From: Bacteroidetes bacterium UBA7368
Lineage (GTDB): Bacteria > Bacteroidota > Rhodothermia > Rhodothermales > UBA10348
Length of the DNA stretch: 9,601 nt
Direction of reading: 5' to 3'
Assembly: GCA_002469915.1 (NCBI GenBank)
Contig: DKOG01000110.1
Coordinates: 1-9,601, forward strand
Translations under genes and position numbers: made by a program
The notes under the pieces: model-generated
The model's database searches: none
What the model saw: only the letters and a program-made list of their open reading frames with translations
What the model was told of the DNA's origin: nothing
In this document: positions 6,227 to 9,601 of the stretch, piece after piece
Numbering within the stretch: position 1 is the stretch's first letter
Layout: each line of letters opens with the position of its first letter

Positions 6227-8128
6227 ATGAGAAAAACCGATTCTGAACTTGGCATGTTACAGGCCATTACGCGTAGAGATTTCCTTCAAAGTAGCAGCCT
6301 TGCAGCTCTAGGAATGATGCTCCCGCTAGGGTGCGCGCCATCCACTAATGACACTCATAAGGTATCACCAGACGTTGGGTATCCCCCTTCTAAGAGTGGT
6401 TTGCGCGGTTCGCATCCGGGGTCCTTCGAAACGGCCCATGCGCTTGCTCGGTATGGTGCGCGTTTCGACCACCCGACTGACTTGGACGAGGAATACGATC
6501 TGGTCGTGGTTGGGGCTGGTATCAGTGGCCTGACGGCTGCCTACGAGTATCGGAAAAAGTTTGGTCAGGAGTCCCGAATCCTTCTATTGGATAATCATGA
6601 TGACTTTGGTGGTCATGCCAAAAGAAACGAGTTTAACCAAGGCGGGGATTTGCGGCTTTCTTGGGGCGGTACAATGAACCTCGAGTACCTGTCTTTTTCT
6701 GATCCTGTTCTTGCGTTTTTGACTGAACTAGGAATCAATGTTGAGCGCTTGAGTGAGCAACTCGATTTTCACTACGGTAGTGACAAACCGGCTATCTGGT
6801 TTGATCAAGAGACGTTTGGCAAAGACGTTCTCGTACCTGGGTTTTCGATGTATAGCCGAAATCTGGACGTCTTGAGTCAGATTGATCACTTTCCCATTAG
6901 TACAGCTGGAAAAGAGGCCTTAAAAGACTTTTATAGCTCTGATTCTAATGTTTTTCAGGGCATGGACGAGCAGGAAGTCCAGCAGGTCCTTCGCAATACG
7001 AGTTACACGGAATTCCTGAAAAAATTTGGTGGGCTTCCTCAGGATGTCATCGAGTTGTTTACTAAGTCCACGGATGGATACTGGGGTGTACAACCGCATA
7101 GTTTGTCTGCAACGGAGGCCATGAACGCTTGGCTACCCGGAGTACACCGATTGGGAAGCCAAGCTGGTGATGCTAGCGGGCACGAAGAATCCGAAAAAGT
7201 GGCTATGTTTCCCGATGGAAATGCGTCAATTGCACGCCTTTTGGTCCAAGCCCTCATTCCTGGCGTGACGTCCGGCGCGTCATTCGGTGCGACATCCGGT
7301 GCGAAAGAGGGAGTAACGGCAGAGCATATCGCGTTGGCTGCATTCGATTATAACAAGCTAGATTCTCCGAGTTCTCCTACGCGCTTACGCCTCGAATCTA
7401 CAGTGGTTAACGTGGCGAACGAGGACGACGGGGTATCTGTCTCTTATGTACGGGATGGCTTGACCTCTCGAGTGCGAAGTAAGCATTGTGTTCTAGCCTG
7501 CTACCATGCCATCATTCCACATATTTGCCCTGAAATCCCTGAAAAACAGCAAGAAGCGGCACGTTATCAGGAAAAACACCCGCTACTCGTTACGAACGTA
7601 CTTATTCGCAGTGGGCAACCATTTACCGATCTGGGAATCTCCGGGGCCTATTGCCCTGGTCGAATGCATGCCAAAGCATGGATGATCAATGGTGTAAATA
7701 CGGCTGGATATGAGGGTGGAAGAGATGTTTCTGGGCCCATTCCCGTCATGTTTTGGGGAATGGTCGAACCGCCACGTCGAGACGTACCTATTCACGATCA
7801 GATTCGAGAATCTAGGCAGTCCATGCTGCAAATGACATTCGAGGATTACGAGCGCGAAGTGAGGACGGTGTTGGATGGGCTGCTAGGCCCAGCAGGCTTT
7901 AATGTCGCAGAAGATATTCTTGCCATTACAGTCAATCGCTGGCCTCATGGCTACTCTTATGGATACCTAGATCTCTGGGATCCGGATTGGGAAGACGGTC
8001 AGGCTCCACATGAGATTGCGCGGCGACCGATCGGAAATATTACGATGGCCAACGCAGACGCTGCTGCATCTGCATATACTCAGGCAGCTATTGAAGAAGC
8101 GTTTCGAGCGGTAGATGAGCTCAGATGA
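6227..8128 (+). CDS. Tat-exported FAD/NAD(P)-binding oxidoreductase, spermidine-dehydrogenase-like
   Basis: This is a 633-residue flavoprotein. The ATG at 6227 places the twin-arginine motif TRRDFLQ at residues 15-21, followed by the hydrophobic stretch SSSLAALGMMLPLGC. An ATG at 6254 (residue 10) is also possible. A TTG at 6131 would put 32 unlikely residues in front. Cys36 in PLGCAP may be a lipobox of poor consensus, giving a Tat lipoprotein. After the signal comes SGLRGSHPGSFETAHAL, a conserved block of this family. Then follow the FAD Rossmann motif VVVGAGISG (93-101) and LDNHDDFGGHAKRNEF (121-136), with Asp122 for the ribose. The C-terminal block NRWPHGYSYGY begins at Asn570. Homologues are usually annotated as FAD- or NAD(P)-binding proteins related to spermidine dehydrogenase, oxidising amines in the periplasm. 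The substrate here is unproven. An insert with short tandem repeats lies at residues 349-360. The end is 28 bp from the convergent DUF1080 gene. Confidence 0.9.
   Translation: MRKTDSELGMLQAITRRDFLQSSSLAALGMMLPLGCAPSTNDTHKVSPDVGYPPSKSGLRGSHPGSFETAHALARYGARFDHPTDLDEEYDLVVVGAGISGLTAAYEYRKKFGQESRILLLDNHDDFGGHAKRNEFNQGGDLRLSWGGTMNLEYLSFSDPVLAFLTELGINVERLSEQLDFHYGSDKPAIWFDQETFGKDVLVPGFSMYSRNLDVLSQIDHFPISTAGKEALKDFYSSDSNVFQGMDEQEVQQVLRNTSYTEFLKKFGGLPQDVIELFTKSTDGYWGVQPHSLSATEAMNAWLPGVHRLGSQAGDASGHEESEKVAMFPDGNASIARLLVQALIPGVTSGASFGATSGAKEGVTAEHIALAAFDYNKLDSPSSPTRLRLESTVVNVANEDDGVSVSYVRDGLTSRVRSKHCVLACYHAIIPHICPEIPEKQQEAARYQEKHPLLVTNVLIRSGQPFTDLGISGAYCPGRMHAKAWMINGVNTAGYEGGRDVSGPIPVMFWGMVEPPRRDVPIHDQIRESRQSMLQMTFEDYEREVRTVLDGLLGPAGFNVAEDILAITVNRWPHGYSYGYLDLWDPDWEDGQAPHEIARRPIGNITMANADAAASAYTQAAIEEAFRAVDELR
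7271..7306 (+). repeat. Three 12-bp tandem repeats inside the flavoprotein gene
   Basis: TCCGGCGCGTCA (7271-7282), TTCGGTGCGACA (7283-7294) and TCCGGTGCGAAA (7295-7306) are diverged tandem copies in the reading frame. They encode Ser-Gly-Ala-Ser, Phe-Gly-Ala-Thr and Ser-Gly-Ala-Lys (residues 349-360). They sit in a surface-type loop just after the IPGV motif. This suggests slippage or duplication that kept the frame. Confidence 0.6.
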
Positions 8129-8156
8129 GGGCAGGGTTAAGTCGCTTGAATGTGCG

Positions 8157-8846
8157 TTAGTCGGTAATGGCGGTGATTGGCGTCAATAGTAAGCTTGAAA
8201 ACTCAACTTCGGACCCTTCGGCCTGAACGGCTATTTGCCCTTCTTGCGCCGTCGAACCGAATCCGTGATTCACAAGGTCACCGTTAACCCACACCTTGAT
8301 TTCGTCCTTTACGGCTTCGATGGTCATCGTATTCCACTCTCCGAGAGGGCTTTCAGAACCATCCGTCAAGTTTACAATACGTCGACGTTTTCCTTCTGTG
8401 ATTCCCCACTCTTCTTGCGGTCCTCGACGTGCAATCATATCTGGCACTTCTATGTCTTCTACGATCACCCAAAAGTCGCCTGCATTTTCGTGCATCATTT
8501 GGGCTTCAATCGACTGGGGAAACATCTTATACAAAGCGCGTGGAGTCGAGGCATGGACGAGGACTCCACAGTTTCCCGGCTCGCCCACAAAACGGTAGGT
8601 GATTTCCAATCGGTAATTGGAATAGATGGCATCTGTGATAAGGTGTCCTTGGGGTGTGCCCAGGCTGACCAAGTTGCCATCGCGCACGACAAAAGGGTTT
8701 CGAACGGTCGCGACGGAGTCCATTTCGGGTACATCAACATGCCATCCTGCTAAATCAGTCCCATTAAAAAGCTCAATCGTCGCAGATTCTGGCTGGCAAC
8801 CTATAACTAGACAGCCGAGCGTGAGAGATAGAAAGAGTGCCTTCAT
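8157..8846 (-). CDS. DUF1080 (3-keto-disaccharide hydrolase domain) lipoprotein
   Basis: This is a 229-residue predicted lipoprotein with one DUF1080 beta-sandwich (concanavalin-like) domain. The ATG at 8846 gives MKALFLSLTLGCLVIGC with lipobox VIGC and lipidated Cys17. The frame also opens at 8927, but that start adds 27 residues that would hide the signal. Family features are LFNGTDLAGWHV (26-37), the strand YRLEITYRF (78-86), PGNCGVLVH (90-98), PQSIEAQMM (110-118), GEWNTMTIE (169-177) and VWVNGDLVN (185-193), ending in GQIAVQAEGSEVEFSSL. Family members bind or hydrolyse sugars, some of them 3-keto-glycosides, and are common in Bacteroidota and Planctomycetota. The mature protein would act in the periplasm or on the outer membrane. 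The permease gene lies 90 bp upstream on the same strand, so read-through from it is possible. Specificity is unknown. Confidence 0.9.
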   Translation of the reverse strand: MKALFLSLTLGCLVIGCQPESATIELFNGTDLAGWHVDVPEMDSVATVRNPFVVRDGNLVSLGTPQGHLITDAIYSNYRLEITYRFVGEPGNCGVLVHASTPRALYKMFPQSIEAQMMHENAGDFWVIVEDIEVPDMIARRGPQEEWGITEGKRRRIVNLTDGSESPLGEWNTMTIEAVKDEIKVWVNGDLVNHGFGSTAQEGQIAVQAEGSEVEFSSLLLTPITAITD

Positions 8847-8936
8847 GAGATTAAGGGAGTGGTCCGTGAAGCGGTGATTGAAGTCCGTATTGTTGAATGA
8901 AGGTACAATAATGGAGATATCAGCCACCGGCTTATG

Positions 8937-9599
8937 CTAAAAGATGCTATTAAATAGGTATCCAAGGATGATAATTGATCCGGCAACCAAGCCGAAATAG
9001 GCAGAGAGTAGTTTGACGTTCATAACCTTCTTTAGCATGAGTGCTTCCGGAAGGGACAGTCCAACTACAGCCATCATAAACGCTATGGCCGTTCCCAAAG
9101 GGATGCCCTTGACCACGAGGGCCTGCATGATGGGGATAACGGCAGACGCATTGGCGTACATGGGGACTGCGATGAGGACAGAAAGCGGAACGGACCAAAT
9201 ACCTGCACCTTCTCCCATGTAGGCCTCGAAGTAGCCAGTCGGAACGTATCCGTGTATCGCGGCCCCTATTGCGACTCCAGCCAATACGTAAGGTGCAATA
9301 GTTTTGATGATACTCATGGCGTCGCGACTAACATGAAGCACTCGATCCCGCATCGACATTGCGCTTTGTAGGCTGTCGCTCGCTTTATTTTTGGCCAGAT
9401 CCCTGACCCATGACTCCAGGTGTCTTTCAAGGTCAAATCGTCCTAAGGTCCATCCCAGAACCGTCCCAAGTAGTATGCCACTAAATGCATAAATCAAGGT
9501 CACTTTCACGCCAAAAGCGGCAAGAAAGAGTGCCAGCGCGATCTCGTTCACGAGAGGCGATGTGATCAGGAAGGAAAACGTGACGCCAATCGGGATCCC
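8937..9599 (-). CDS. YraQ/DUF318 (ArsP_1-type) permease, 5' truncated
   Basis: This inner-membrane permease of the COG0701/PF03773 type runs off the right edge. The frame is open from the stop at 8937 to the edge, giving 220 complete codons. The first visible residues, GIPIGVTFSFLITSPLVNE, are the conserved core of the first half, so the GTG at 9551 is internal and not a start. A charged cytosolic stretch (DLERHLESWVRDLAKNKASD) separates the halves. The second half repeats the core as KGIPLGTAIAFMMAVVGLSL followed by PEALMLKKVM, so the protein shows the family's two-fold internal repeat. About five to six helices are visible; the full protein should be roughly 300 residues or more. Some relatives export organoarsenicals, but most are uncharacterised, and no arsenic gene is present here. 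Family is clear, substrate unknown. Confidence 0.88.
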   Translation of the reverse strand, partial: GIPIGVTFSFLITSPLVNEIALALFLAAFGVKVTLIYAFSGILLGTVLGWTLGRFDLERHLESWVRDLAKNKASDSLQSAMSMRDRVLHVSRDAMSIIKTIAPYVLAGVAIGAAIHGYVPTGYFEAYMGEGAGIWSVPLSVLIAVPMYANASAVIPIMQALVVKGIPLGTAIAFMMAVVGLSLPEALMLKKVMNVKLLSAYFGLVAGSIIILGYLFNSIF

Positions 9600-9601
9600 C
9601 C

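Noticed and set aside
7271..7306. Short repeats considered as a CRISPR or satellite array
   Set aside because: The units are 12 bp, contiguous without spacers, and read in frame within a coding sequence.
8235..8753. 172-codon plus-strand open frame opposite the DUF1080 gene
   Set aside because: It lies wholly antisense to a gene with clear family motifs and a lipobox. Its own translation has no recognisable domain and it has no ribosome site.
9551..9551. GTG at 9551 as the permease start codon
   Set aside because: The frame stays open to the window edge, and the upstream residues match the conserved core of the permease family, so the true start is outside the window.

Overview
This looks like ordinary chromosomal DNA from a Gram-negative bacterium. 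Four products carry export signals: two lipoboxes, one Sec-type signal and one twin-arginine signal. Most start codons lack a Shine-Dalgarno sequence and follow A-rich or featureless DNA. That weak-SD habit, mid-range GC by eye, and the gene families present (SMP-30 lipoprotein, DUF1080 lipoprotein, exported CbiX-like protein, spermidine-dehydrogenase-like Tat flavoprotein) suggest the Bacteroidota/Rhodothermota side of the tree. This is inference only, because the window has no rRNA or other phylogenetic marker.

Layout. The left edge cuts a plus-strand HI0933/BaiN-type flavoprotein (2-1117, N-terminus missing). Next comes an FucP-like MFS transporter (1291-2505). It converges on a minus-strand exported CbiX/SirB-like protein (2583-3449), with a strong GC hairpin between the two stops. 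After a divergent intergenic region come an SMP-30/gluconolactonase-like lipoprotein (3741-4757), a six-helix voltage-gated K+ channel with a C-terminal zinc ribbon (4857-5693), a miniature DUF2780-like protein (5876-6070) and a Tat-exported FAD oxidoreductase (6227-8128). The last three genes sit after gaps of about 100-180 bp and are probably not one tight operon. Convergent to them on the minus strand are a DUF1080 lipoprotein (8157-8846) and a YraQ/DUF318-type permease (8937 to the right edge, N-terminus missing).

How the genes might work together. No pathway is obvious. A loose theme is envelope chemistry on sugars or small metabolites: a putative sugar MFS importer, a lactonase-fold lipoprotein, a DUF1080 (3-keto-sugar hydrolase-type) lipoprotein and an exported flavoprotein. 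The genes are spread over two strands and are not clearly co-transcribed, so this is only a hypothesis.

Most interesting points. The DUF2780-like gene seems to have lost the middle of the family domain. It also stops at a TAA after which the same frame continues with family-like residues to a second stop. Upstream of it are two near-identical 13-bp motifs spaced exactly 21 bp apart. The exported CbiX-like protein keeps the first catalytic-type His in each lobe but seems to lack the second metal-binding His. No mobile element, CRISPR array, tRNA or rRNA was found, and I see no convincing novel multi-gene system.
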